DNA of 64,000 bases from Aeromonas aquatica. GTDB lineage: Bacteria; Pseudomonadota; Gammaproteobacteria; Enterobacterales; Aeromonadaceae. The position numbers and the translations under genes are program-made. The stretch lies in assembly GCF_000764655.1 (NCBI RefSeq), contig NZ_JRGL01000121.1, positions 21,109 to 85,108 of the forward strand. The letters run 5' to 3'. Positions 35,782 through 44,200 of this stretch are shown here, in pieces. The notes beneath the pieces are model-generated. The model saw nothing but the letters and a program-made list of their open reading frames with translations. It did not search any database and was not told the origin of the DNA. Within the stretch, counting starts at the first letter, position 1. Every line of letters begins with the position of its first letter.

Positions 35782-37002
35782 ATGGGATCATTTGCGTATA
35801 AGGGCCGCGACAGCCAGGGCAATGCCGTCAACGGTGTGCTGGAGGCCGCCAGCGAGATGGCCGCCGCCGAGCAGCTAATGCGCCGCGGCGTGATGCCGAC
35901 CGAGCTGAAAGCCGGCAAGGCCAAGTCTGCCAGCATCGACTGGACCCTGCTGCTGGAGGGGGGTGTCAAGCTCGAGGAGTTGGTGGTGTTCAGCCGCCAG
36001 ATGTATGCCCTGACCCGGGCCGGCATCCCGATCCTGCGCGCCATCGCCGGGCTGGAGGAGAGCTCCCACAGCAAGCCGCTCAAGCGGGCGCTGCATGCGC
36101 TGGGGGAGGATCTTGGCAACGGTCGTCCGCTGTCGAGTTCGATGCAGGCCCATCCCAAGGTGTTCAGCAGCCTGTTTGTCGCCATCATCCACGTCGGCGA
36201 AAACACCGGTCAGCTGGAGGAAGCCTTCCTGCAGCTCGCCAACTATTTAGATCTGGAGCTGGAGACCCGCAAGCGGATCAAGACCGCCATGCGCTACCCC
36301 AGCTTCGTGATGGTTGCCATCGGCATCGCCATGGTGATCCTCAACATCATGGTGATCCCGGTCTTCGCCAACATGTTCGCCAAGTTCGGGGTCGAGTTGC
36401 CGCTGGCGACCCGGATCCTGCTCGCCACCTCCCATTTCTTCGTCAACTACTGGTGGCTGCTGCTGAGCATCATAGTGGGGACTGTGGTTGGCTGGCGGCG
36501 CTGGGTCGCCACGGCCAAGGGCAAGCTGGCCTGGCACAGATGGCAGCTCAGGCTGCCCATCGTCGGCACCATCATAGAGCGCTCCCTGCTGGCGCGCTTC
36601 GCCCGCAGCTTCTCCATGATGCTCAAGGCCGGGGTGCCGCTCAACCAGGCGCTGACCCTGGTGGCCGATGCGGTGGACAACGCCTGGATGGCGAGCCGAA
36701 TTCGCGACATGCGAGCCGGGATAGAGCGGGGGGAGAGCCTGCTGCGCACCTCGGGGGCCAGCGGCCTGTTTACCCCGCTGGTGATGCAGATGATCGCGGT
36801 GGGAGAGGAGACGGGGCAGGTGGACGAGCTGCTGCACGAGGCGGCCGAGTATTACGAGCGGGAGGTAGATTACGACCTCAAGAGCCTCACCGCCCGTATC
36901 GAGCCCATCCTGATCGGCATAGTGGCGGTCATGGTGCTGGTGCTGGCACTCGGTATCTTCACCCCCATGTGGGACATGATGCGGGCGGTTCGTGGCAATT
37001 AA
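35782..37002 (+). CDS. mshG: MSHA biogenesis platform protein MshG (PilC/GspF-like)
   Basis: A 406-residue inner-membrane platform protein with two GspF domains and three helices (SFVMVAIGIAMVILNIMVIP, YWWLLLSIIVGTVVGW, IGIVAVMVLVLALGIFTPMW). LTRAGIPILRAIAGLEESS and MLKAGVPLNQALTLVADAV are the repeated GspF signatures. It starts 4 bases after mshE. The C-terminus WDMMRAVRGN is echoed twice in degenerate copies downstream. Confidence 0.94.
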   Translation: MGSFAYKGRDSQGNAVNGVLEAASEMAAAEQLMRRGVMPTELKAGKAKSASIDWTLLLEGGVKLEELVVFSRQMYALTRAGIPILRAIAGLEESSHSKPLKRALHALGEDLGNGRPLSSSMQAHPKVFSSLFVAIIHVGENTGQLEEAFLQLANYLDLELETRKRIKTAMRYPSFVMVAIGIAMVILNIMVIPVFANMFAKFGVELPLATRILLATSHFFVNYWWLLLSIIVGTVVGWRRWVATAKGKLAWHRWQLRLPIVGTIIERSLLARFARSFSMMLKAGVPLNQALTLVADAVDNAWMASRIRDMRAGIERGESLLRTSGASGLFTPLVMQMIAVGEETGQVDELLHEAAEYYEREVDYDLKSLTARIEPILIGIVAVMVLVLALGIFTPMWDMMRAVRGN

Positions 37003-37136
37003 CGAGTCGCTTGCGGCATCTTCACTCCCTTGGTGGTGGGACATGATGCGGGCGGTTCGTGGCAAGTAACGAGTTGCTTGCGGCAACTTCACTCCCTTGG
37101 TGGTGGGACATGACGCGGGCCGTGCGCGGTCAGTGA
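36971..37136 (+). repeat. 67-bp tandem repeats of the mshG 3' end, two extra copies
   Basis: Units start at 36971, 37038 and 37105, a 67-bp period. The first contains the real mshG end (WDMMRAVRGN, TAA). The second ends WDMMRAVRGK with TAA. The third ends WDMTRAVRGQ with TGA and uses different synonymous codons (gcc gtg cgc ggt for gcg gtt cgt ggc). Both extra copies share a 4-base insertion in the FTP-WDM segment, so the second copy combines features of the first and third. Confidence 0.92.
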
Positions 37137-37173
37137 AACGCGGCAAGCATGGCGAGGCCGGAGAGGGGCAAGG

Positions 37174-37635
37174 ATGAGCAGACAGTCCGAGCAGGATGAG
37201 CGCTGGCTGGGGGGATATCGGCGGGCCGTTGCCGCGGTCCTGTTGTTGGTCATCATCGCCAGCCTGGCCCTGAGCTATCGCAACCACAGGGAGGAGGCGC
37301 TGGCGGTCAGCCTGAGCCTGCTGGGTGAGCAGTTTGCCGAACGGACCCAGCGCTTGCACGGGCTCTGGCTTGATCAGCGAAGACCCGAGCAGGTGTATGC
37401 ACAAGGGGTGGCCTGGCAATTCGATGAGCGGGGCTGGCCACTCGGGGTGCTGCCGCTGCAGTCCCCTTCCGACAACTGCCGTCAGCTGTGGCTGACCTTG
37501 CTCGGTCAGGAGGCGCAGTCGATGCCGACCTTGCAAGTGCTGGCCAGCCGGGATGGCGGGGGTTGTGAATTTGGCTGGGAGACTAACTGGCTGATCTATC
37601 GCTTCTCTGATGGCAGGGTGGTGTTCAGATCCTGA
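37174..37635 (+). CDS. mshF: MSHA biogenesis protein MshF
   Basis: A 153-residue bitopic protein with one N-terminal membrane helix (AVAAVLLLVIIASLALSYRN, about residues 16-35) and a periplasmic domain with two cysteines (NCRQLWL, GGCEFGWETNWLIYRFSDGR). Position between mshG and mshB matches mshF of Vibrio; the family is poorly conserved, so the name rests mainly on position. A short basic tail precedes the helix. Confidence 0.75.
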   Translation: MSRQSEQDERWLGGYRRAVAAVLLLVIIASLALSYRNHREEALAVSLSLLGEQFAERTQRLHGLWLDQRRPEQVYAQGVAWQFDERGWPLGVLPLQSPSDNCRQLWLTLLGQEAQSMPTLQVLASRDGGGCEFGWETNWLIYRFSDGRVVFRS

Positions 37636-37688
37636 ATGGCGATTGAACGGATCCAGTCTGGACTCCGGGTTACATGATTTTTTTCTGT

Positions 37689-37706
37689 CCACATGAAATA
37701 ATGTGG
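37689..37706. promoter_or_regulatory. Inverted repeat upstream of mshB
   Basis: CCACATGAAATAATGTGG is a perfect 6-bp inverted repeat with a 6-bp spacer, 17 bases before the mshB ATG. TTACAT about 20 bases upstream could be a -35 with a -10 inside the repeat. In Vibrio a second msh promoter is placed before mshB, so this may be an operator there; no regulator is identified. Confidence 0.4.
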
Positions 37707-37723
37707 GCCATTACGGAGGCAGC

Positions 37724-38383
37724 ATGGCAGCAAAGAGAGTGACGTTCGGTTGCGGATCCGGTCGGATGGCGGGTTTTTCCCTGATCGAGCTGGTGATCGT
37801 CATCGTGATCCTGGGGATCCTGGCGGTGACCGCCTTGCCCCGTTTTCTCGATGTGACCGACGAGGCGAAGAAGGCCAGCGTGGAAGGGGTCTCCGGCGGT
37901 TTCGCCACCGCCGTCTCGCTGGTGCGAGCCCAGTGGGAAGCCGAGGGGCGTGCCAAGCAGGACAGCCTCAACACCGTGCTCTACGACGGTTCGCGTTTCT
38001 ATCTGACCACGCCGACCGAGAGCCAGGTCAGCAATGGTGAGCTCTCCCCCGGTTATCCCATGGACACGGCGGCGAGCGGCGCTCCCGATGTGGATCCGGC
38101 CAATCTGACGGCGGTCCGCTGTCTCAATATTTGGGAGGGCTTGTTGCAGAATCCTCCCAAGGCGACTGCCAACTTTGACGAGGTGCGCGGTAGCGGCAAT
38201 GACCTGAAGTTCTATGCCACGGTGAGCAACAACGGACTGGATTCGGTCTGCCGTTACTATCTGGTCAACAGCTTGAACAAGGGCAGTGATGGACGGTATC
38301 AGGACCCGCAAGGGAGCACCGATGCCTATATGAGTTTCAGTTACCGGCCGGCCTCCGGTCAGGTGACGACCAATATCAATTAA
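37724..38383 (+). CDS. mshB: MSHA minor pilin MshB
   Basis: A 219-residue type IV pilin-like protein. The prepilin cleavage site is in RMAG/FSLIELVIVIVILG after a 17-residue leader, longer than in MshA. The mature N-terminal helix (VIVIVILGILAVTALPRFLD) is typical, and two cysteines (VRCLNIWEG, DSVCRYYL) may form a disulfide. The ATG at 37724 has GGAGG 4-5 bases upstream; an earlier ATG at 37703 lies in the inverted repeat. Confidence 0.9.
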   Translation: MAAKRVTFGCGSGRMAGFSLIELVIVIVILGILAVTALPRFLDVTDEAKKASVEGVSGGFATAVSLVRAQWEAEGRAKQDSLNTVLYDGSRFYLTTPTESQVSNGELSPGYPMDTAASGAPDVDPANLTAVRCLNIWEGLLQNPPKATANFDEVRGSGNDLKFYATVSNNGLDSVCRYYLVNSLNKGSDGRYQDPQGSTDAYMSFSYRPASGQVTTNIN

Positions 38384-38401
38384 TAAACAGAGGAAAATGT
38401 A

Positions 38402-38839
38402 ATGAAAAAGCAGGCGGGTTTTACCCTGATCGAACTGGTTATCGTGATCATCATCCTGGGCATTCTGGCGGTCACCGCCGCGCCCAAGTTCCTGAATCTG
38501 CAGGATGATGCCAAAAAGTCTGCTGCACAGGGCGTGCAGGCTGCCGTGAGCAGCTCTGCCCAGATGGTTTACAGCAAGTCTGCGCTGGAAGGTGAAGAAC
38601 GAGATCCAACGGCTGCCGTATCCAGCTCCGATGGCACCGCGATTAAGACCGTGTATGGTTATCCAGAGGCGACTGATGCGGGGATCAAGAATGCGGTGAC
38701 GATCGATGGTTCCTGGACTGGTAAGGTCTCCAGCGCCCCGGGTAACTATGTTTTCTCCACCAGTAGCTCCAAATGTACCGTGAACTACAAGGAAGCGAGC
38801 GTGGCCTCTGCTGCAGTAACAACACTCACGGGTTGCTAG
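38402..38839 (+). CDS. mshA: MSHA major pilin MshA
   Basis: A 145-residue type IVa pilin. Prepilin leader MKKQAG is cleaved before FTLIELVIVIIILGILAVTA. The mature protein is about 139 residues with a C-terminal cysteine pair (SSSKCTVNYKE and TLTGC). It is the major subunit of the pilus used for surface attachment. AGAGGAAAATGTA precedes the ATG. It is followed by its own terminator, which would allow a short, abundant pilin mRNA. Confidence 0.94.
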   Translation: MKKQAGFTLIELVIVIIILGILAVTAAPKFLNLQDDAKKSAAQGVQAAVSSSAQMVYSKSALEGEERDPTAAVSSSDGTAIKTVYGYPEATDAGIKNAVTIDGSWTGKVSSAPGNYVFSTSSSKCTVNYKEASVASAAVTTLTGC

Positions 38840-38852
38840 TTGTTTTGTTCTG

Positions 38853-38876
38853 GCGAGGCTTCGGCCTCGCTTTTTC
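38853..38876 (+). terminator. Terminator after mshA
   Basis: A 7-bp stem GCGAGGC/GCCTCGC with a TTCG tetraloop (38853-38870) is followed by five T. Partial read-through would set the ratio of MshA to the downstream minor pilins. Confidence 0.85.
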
Positions 38877-38898
38877 TTTATTCCCGACGAGAGCCTGA

Positions 38899-39381
38899 AT
38901 GACGACAACCAAGGGTTTCACCTTGATAGAGCTGGTTATCGTGATCCTGTTGCTCGGGATTCTGGCCGCCTTTGCCGTGCCCAAGTGGCTGGGCAAAGGC
39001 GGCTTTGAAACCCATACCCTGCGCGATGAACTGGTGACCCGGCTGCGGCTGGTGCAGAGTATCAACATGCAGGAGGGGGCGAGCCGTTGCTCCCAACTGG
39101 TGGTTGAGGCGACGCGCTTTGGCCACCTGACCCAGCTCGGTGGCTGCGCCGGCAAACCCATCTCGGCCTGGAGTCCGAACGAGCTGGTCCGGGGGCGCGT
39201 CGTGAATGCCTCCGGCGGCCTCGTCATCTCCCCCCAAAGCACATTCTCTTTCGATAAGCGCAGCGGTCGCCCCCTGACGCCCGCGATCTGTCTCACCGGC
39301 TGCGACCTGGTGGTGAGCGATGGCTGGGAGAGTGCCAGCCTCCGTATCGAGCCGGAAGGTTATATCCATGCCCTCCCTTAA
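38899..39381 (+). CDS. mshC: MSHA minor pilin MshC
   Basis: A 160-residue prepilin-like protein: leader MTTTKG, then FTLIELVIVILLLGILAAFA. The globular part has cysteines at SRCSQLV, GGCAG and ICLTGCDL. Position directly after mshA matches mshC. It overlaps mshD by 14 bases. Confidence 0.88.
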   Translation: MTTTKGFTLIELVIVILLLGILAAFAVPKWLGKGGFETHTLRDELVTRLRLVQSINMQEGASRCSQLVVEATRFGHLTQLGGCAGKPISAWSPNELVRGRVVNASGGLVISPQSTFSFDKRSGRPLTPAICLTGCDLVVSDGWESASLRIEPEGYIHALP

Positions 39382-39985
39382 GGCCCGTCGCGGCTTCACC
39401 CTGATCGAATTCGTGGTCGGCATTGTGCTGCTGGCCATCGCCCTGACCGGCATCCTGGGCTTGCTTGTCAATCAGGCCCCCCAGGCGGTGGACCCGGTGC
39501 AACAGGTACGGGCGGCCCAACTGGCCCAGCGCATCCTGAGCGAGGCGCTGCAGAAATCCTTCGATGAACGCTCGGATCATAACGGTGGGCGCTTTCGCTG
39601 TGGCGAGACGGCCGGAACCCCTCCCGTGACCTATCCTGCCTGCACCAACACGGCCAGCTATGGCCCGGACAGCGGTGAGACCCGCCCTTATCAGTTCAAC
39701 GACGTGGACGACTATCAGACCAGCGCCATCTGCAGCAAAAATCTGGTCGGGTGCGATGCTGGCTGGGTGCCTGCCAACTACTTCAGCGCCCAGAGCGGGC
39801 AGGGACTCGACGAGGCGGAATACCGACAGTACGGGGTCAAGATCCGGGTGAGCGGTGCCGATCTGACCAGTGCCAACCTTCCGGCTTGCAGCGGCACCTG
39901 CTCCACCGGCAAGCGCATCGAACTCTGGGTGCGGCTGCCGGATCGCAGCGAGCTGGCCTTTGCCCTCTATCGGGGGAACTATTGA
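39368..39985 (+). CDS. mshD: MSHA minor pilin MshD
   Basis: A 205-residue prepilin-like protein: leader MPSLKARRG, then FTLIEFVVGIVLLAIALTGI, with GspI/PilV-type features. Cysteines (RCGETAG, YPACTNT, ICSKNLVGCDAGW, PACSGTCSTG) suggest disulfides. The ATG at 39368 lies within the end of mshC; an in-frame start further upstream would disrupt the leader. The stop overlaps the mshO start (TGATG). Confidence 0.88.
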   Translation: MPSLKARRGFTLIEFVVGIVLLAIALTGILGLLVNQAPQAVDPVQQVRAAQLAQRILSEALQKSFDERSDHNGGRFRCGETAGTPPVTYPACTNTASYGPDSGETRPYQFNDVDDYQTSAICSKNLVGCDAGWVPANYFSAQSGQGLDEAEYRQYGVKIRVSGADLTSANLPACSGTCSTGKRIELWVRLPDRSELAFALYRGNY

Positions 39986-40764
39986 TGGGGTCGCGGCAGC
40001 AGGCGCGGGGCTTTACCCTGATCGAGCTGGTGATGGTGATCCTGTTGCTCGGGGTCATGGCAACCTTCTCCAGCCAGTTTATTGGCATCGGCACCCAGAT
40101 CTACGGGGATGCCAGTCGCCGCGAGCAGTTGATGAGCGATGCCCGCTTCGCCATGGAGCGGCTCAATCGCGAGCTGCGCGATGCGGTGCCCGGCTCGGTG
40201 CGAGTGGAGGATGTCGGGGGGGCTTTGGTCGATCGGGGCACTTGTCTGCGGTTCTGGCCCATCGCCACCGCCAGCGGCTATCTGGGTTCTGCGGTCAGCA
40301 ACGGGCTCAGCATAGTCACACCATCCGTGCTCCCCAGGAAAGATGAGGATCTTGCCATCGTCTATCCCCTCGCGAGCTCCGGCTTCCTGAATCAGGGCTG
40401 CCTGCAGGGAAGCTGTACCGCCCGCATCACCGGCGTGGGCAGCGACGTATCGGGCGCGCTGCCCCTGACCCTCAGCAACGGTTTCGCCAAGGACTCCCCG
40501 GGTCGGCGCGTCTATTTTGCCAGCCGGCAGGTGCGCTACTGCGTGCAGGGCGCCGTGCTGACCTGGGCAAGCGCCGCTATCGGGACCGATATCACCGCGA
40601 GCCCGACTGCGCTGATGGCCGATCATATCCGCCCGGCAGCCTATTACTTCTATCGGGATCCTGCCGCCTTCAGCCCGAGCGAGGTGGGGGTGCGGCTGGT
40701 GTTCGAGCAACGCGGCGAGAGCGTCAGCTTCAACCACAAGCTGGAGGTGCTCAATGTTCCTTAA
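39985..40764 (+). CDS. mshO: MSHA minor pilin MshO
   Basis: A 259-residue prepilin-like protein: leader MGSRQQARG, then FTLIELVMVILLLGVMATFS. It resembles GspJ/PilW-type minor pilins in size (MERLNRELRDAVPGSVRVED). It overlaps mshD by one base and mshP by 11, so translation is coupled through the minor-pilin block. Confidence 0.88.
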   Translation: MGSRQQARGFTLIELVMVILLLGVMATFSSQFIGIGTQIYGDASRREQLMSDARFAMERLNRELRDAVPGSVRVEDVGGALVDRGTCLRFWPIATASGYLGSAVSNGLSIVTPSVLPRKDEDLAIVYPLASSGFLNQGCLQGSCTARITGVGSDVSGALPLTLSNGFAKDSPGRRVYFASRQVRYCVQGAVLTWASAAIGTDITASPTALMADHIRPAAYYFYRDPAAFSPSEVGVRLVFEQRGESVSFNHKLEVLNVP

Positions 40765-41224
40765 GCCGCTTCCCGCCAGCAAACGGGCCCAGCGCGGCAG
40801 CGCCATCATGATCGCGCTCTTCGTCATCGTCATCATGGCCTTGCTGGCGGCGGCCATGGGCCGCTTCCTGGTGGACAGCGGCGAGAAGAATACGGTCGAG
40901 GTGCGGGGTGTTCGGGCTTTGATGGCGGCCCAGAGCGGGCTGGAAATCGCCCTCTATCGTCTCTACCCCAACAACAGCTGGACGGCCCAGCAGTGCGCCG
41001 CATCGGCCACCACCACCTTTGCGCTTCCCGGGCTGGTGAATTGTCAGGCGACCGTCACCTGCACGCCGCTCAATGTGAGCGCGGCCGGTACCACCCGGAC
41101 CGGTTATCGCTTCAGCAGCGAAGGGATCTGTGGCGATCCGGATCAGGATCTGAACAGCCCGAACCCGGATTTTGCTGTTAGCCGAACAGTAGAAGCGGAA
41201 GCCTTTGATGGAACCACCCCGTGA
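40754..41224 (+). CDS. mshP: MSHA biogenesis protein MshP (PilX-like)
   Basis: A 156-residue membrane protein. RGSAIMIALFVIVIMALLAA is a PilX/GspK-like N-terminal helix without a canonical GFxxxE site. LMAAQSGLEIALYRL is the conserved segment after the helix. Cysteines occur at QQCAASA, VNCQATVTC and GICGDP. It overlaps mshO and ends 25 bases before mshQ. Confidence 0.86.
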   Translation: MFLKPLPASKRAQRGSAIMIALFVIVIMALLAAAMGRFLVDSGEKNTVEVRGVRALMAAQSGLEIALYRLYPNNSWTAQQCAASATTTFALPGLVNCQATVTCTPLNVSAAGTTRTGYRFSSEGICGDPDQDLNSPNPDFAVSRTVEAEAFDGTTP

Positions 41225-41249
41225 GATCCTTGTTAAGGAGTCAGACCCC

Positions 41250-44200
41250 ATGAAGTCCCGCCACCGTATTTGGGGTTCAGCCTTGTGGCTGCTGCTGGGT
41301 TCTGCCTCGGTACAGGCGGCCAATCAATGCACCGAAGCCTTTGTCTACCCGGTGCAGAGCCATGCCTCCCCTGGCATGCTGAGCATGAATGGTCAAAGTT
41401 CGATCACCAGTACCACCGTGGGGACCAACTATCCCTTCCTTGGCAAGAACATCCAGCCGAACGCCAGCTGCAACAATGGTGGGGGCTACAATGGCGGTAC
41501 CTACGTATCGAATTGTAATGTCAGCGGATCTTTGGCCAGCCCGATCAAGAGTCAGGCTTTTATCAGCGATCCCAATGATTTTCCGGTCAATCCAGGTGGG
41601 TTCCCCAGCTACAGCGGACAGAGTGATCTGGCCTGTTCCAACGCCATCTCGCCAGCCGCCGGAGACTACAGAAATGCGGTCTGGAGCAATGGTAGTTGCG
41701 TGGCAACCCTGAAAGCCGGGCAAACCTATCGCTTCGACTCCTTGTCACTTTCTGCCGGGGCTGTACTCAACCTCAATGGGGCAACAGTCTATGCCAAAAC
41801 CGTACTGGTAAATGGCACCTCGGATGGCATCAAGGGGAGTGGCAGCCTGCATGCCTCCTCTCTCACCGTCACTGACAACGGCAAGCTGTCGGGGGCCAAT
41901 GTCACCGTGTACAACAGCCTGGATCTCTCGCCCAATTCGGTGGGCAATGTCACCTCTACTTTCCAGCCGCACTATATCGACAATGTGAAGGTGACCAAGG
42001 GGGGGCAGATGGTCATGGCGGCGGGTCGCTGGTCCATCAAGAATATCAACCTCAGCACCTACAACACCAATACGCCAGCCATGCTGCTGCAAGGACAAAG
42101 TTCCCTCAATGTTTATGCATTGACCATGAGTGCTGCTGGTATTTCGGCTGCTGGCAACCGCAGCGATCTGGCCGTCACGCTCTACCAGACGCTGGACATG
42201 AACAACGATTCCATTATCAGTGGTTACCTGCTGGGCCATTACGTGAAGTCGTTCAAGTTCTTGGGGAACGCGGCCAACAACCTGTACTTCAGTGGTGGCG
42301 CCCACTGGCTTGGCACGCTGGAGCTGGGCAGCAACAACGGGCTGGTATTTGACAGCGGCAACGTTGCCCAACTTTACCTCAACAGCGCTCTGAGCCTGAG
42401 TGATCAGAAAATGGTCAACGCCAATGGCAAGGCTAACAACCTGATGATCTACGGCTTTGGCAAGGTCACCATGAGTGGCAATGCCAAACTCAACGCCATC
42501 CTCTATGTGACTGCGGGCGATCTGGACATGAGCGCTCAGGCACAGTTGACGGGGGCTGTGTCTGCGGTAAATGTCACCATGACGGGCAACAGCAAGATCA
42601 TACATGAGCCCTTCGGCGGTGACTGGCCCGGCATGTGTTCCCCTCCCGGCTGCAAAGATATCTTTACCGATCCCCCCTCGGAAGGCGTCAGCATGACGCC
42701 GCCGCCCGGTGTACTGGTGCCCCCCCTCGGGGATCTGGTGTGCAGCAAGCAGGGGAATGGCACCAGCTGTACCGGCCACAGCGGCAACAGCTTCGTGCCA
42801 GGGGATCACGACTTCAACAACGGCAGCATCAGCAACAAGGCCGAGATCATTGCCACTGGCGTGACGGCGCGGCTCTACTTCAACAATCTCGATCTGAACA
42901 ACGCCGAGCTCAACCCCAACAATCTGCCGGAGAATCTCTTTATCTATGTGAAGGGGGATCTCAAGATAGCCGGGCAGAACAAGATCAATGCTGTCGTCTA
43001 TGTGGCGGGCAACGTCAAGATGACCGGCAACGCCAGCATCGAGGGGGCGCTGGCGGCCGGTGGCAATATCGACAGCGGCGGTAACAGCGATTTCGATTTC
43101 TCTCAGGATGCCGTCGATAACGTCGATCTCGGTGGCATCACTTGCGGTGGAGGCTCGGGGGGGAGCCAACTCGATCACTTCGAGCTGACCCATTCCGGTC
43201 AGGCGCTCACCTGCAATCCGGAGACGGTAGTTATCAAGGCCTGCGCCAACGCGGGTTGTTCCCAGCTCGTCACCGAGCAGGTCAGCGCTACCTTAAGCCT
43301 CACTCCCAGTTCCGGCAGCAATGGCTGGGTCGGCGGCAATCAGGTGGTCTTCAGCGGGGGCTCGACCTCGGCCCAGCTACGCAATAATACGGCCAGTGCC
43401 GTGACCATCGGGGTCTCAAGTTCGACCCCTGGCTTCCTCCATGGAACCCTGTGTCGGGCGGGCAGCGGGGCACTGAGCGCCGCCGCCTGTACCCTCAACT
43501 TTGCCGACAGCGGCTTCCTGTTCGATGTGCCGGATACCCTGGCCAACAAGCCTCAGGATGTGGTGATCAGCGCAGTCAAGAAAGACACTGCGACCCAGCA
43601 GTGTATCCCCGGCTTTATCGGTGCGCGCTCGGTCGGCTTTTGGGGAACTTATACAGACCCGAGTACCAATATCTTCAACAGCAAGATAACGATAGATGGC
43701 AACGCTATCCCGACTTATGCCGCCAGTGTTACTTCCCCGGCTGCAACGACCATCAATTTGACCTTCGATAGCCAGGGCAAGGCAACCCTGAAAAAAATCA
43801 GCTACCCGGATGCGGGCCAGATGCGGCTCAATGCCCGCCACGATGGCAGCGGGGATACCGCGGGGCTGGTGATGACGGGCTCGGATCTTTTCGTCAGCCG
43901 CCCGGTCGGGCTCTGCATCACGCCAACTCAGGGGGCCTGCGTGGCAGGGAACATCAGCTGTCCGGTGTTCAAGAAGGCGGGCGATGACTTCCCGCTGAAT
44001 ATCGGCGCCGTGGCCTGGCAGGCCGATAACGACACCGATCTTTGCAGCGGCAATCTGGCGACCCCCAACTTCACACTGGCCAAGATAGCGCTCGGCAGCC
44101 AGCTGGTGGCCCCCAAGCCCGGGGTCGAGGCGGTGGTCAGCAAGCTGAGTTATGACCATGCCATCACGGCCAGCAATAACCTCAATGTCGTCACCCAGTC

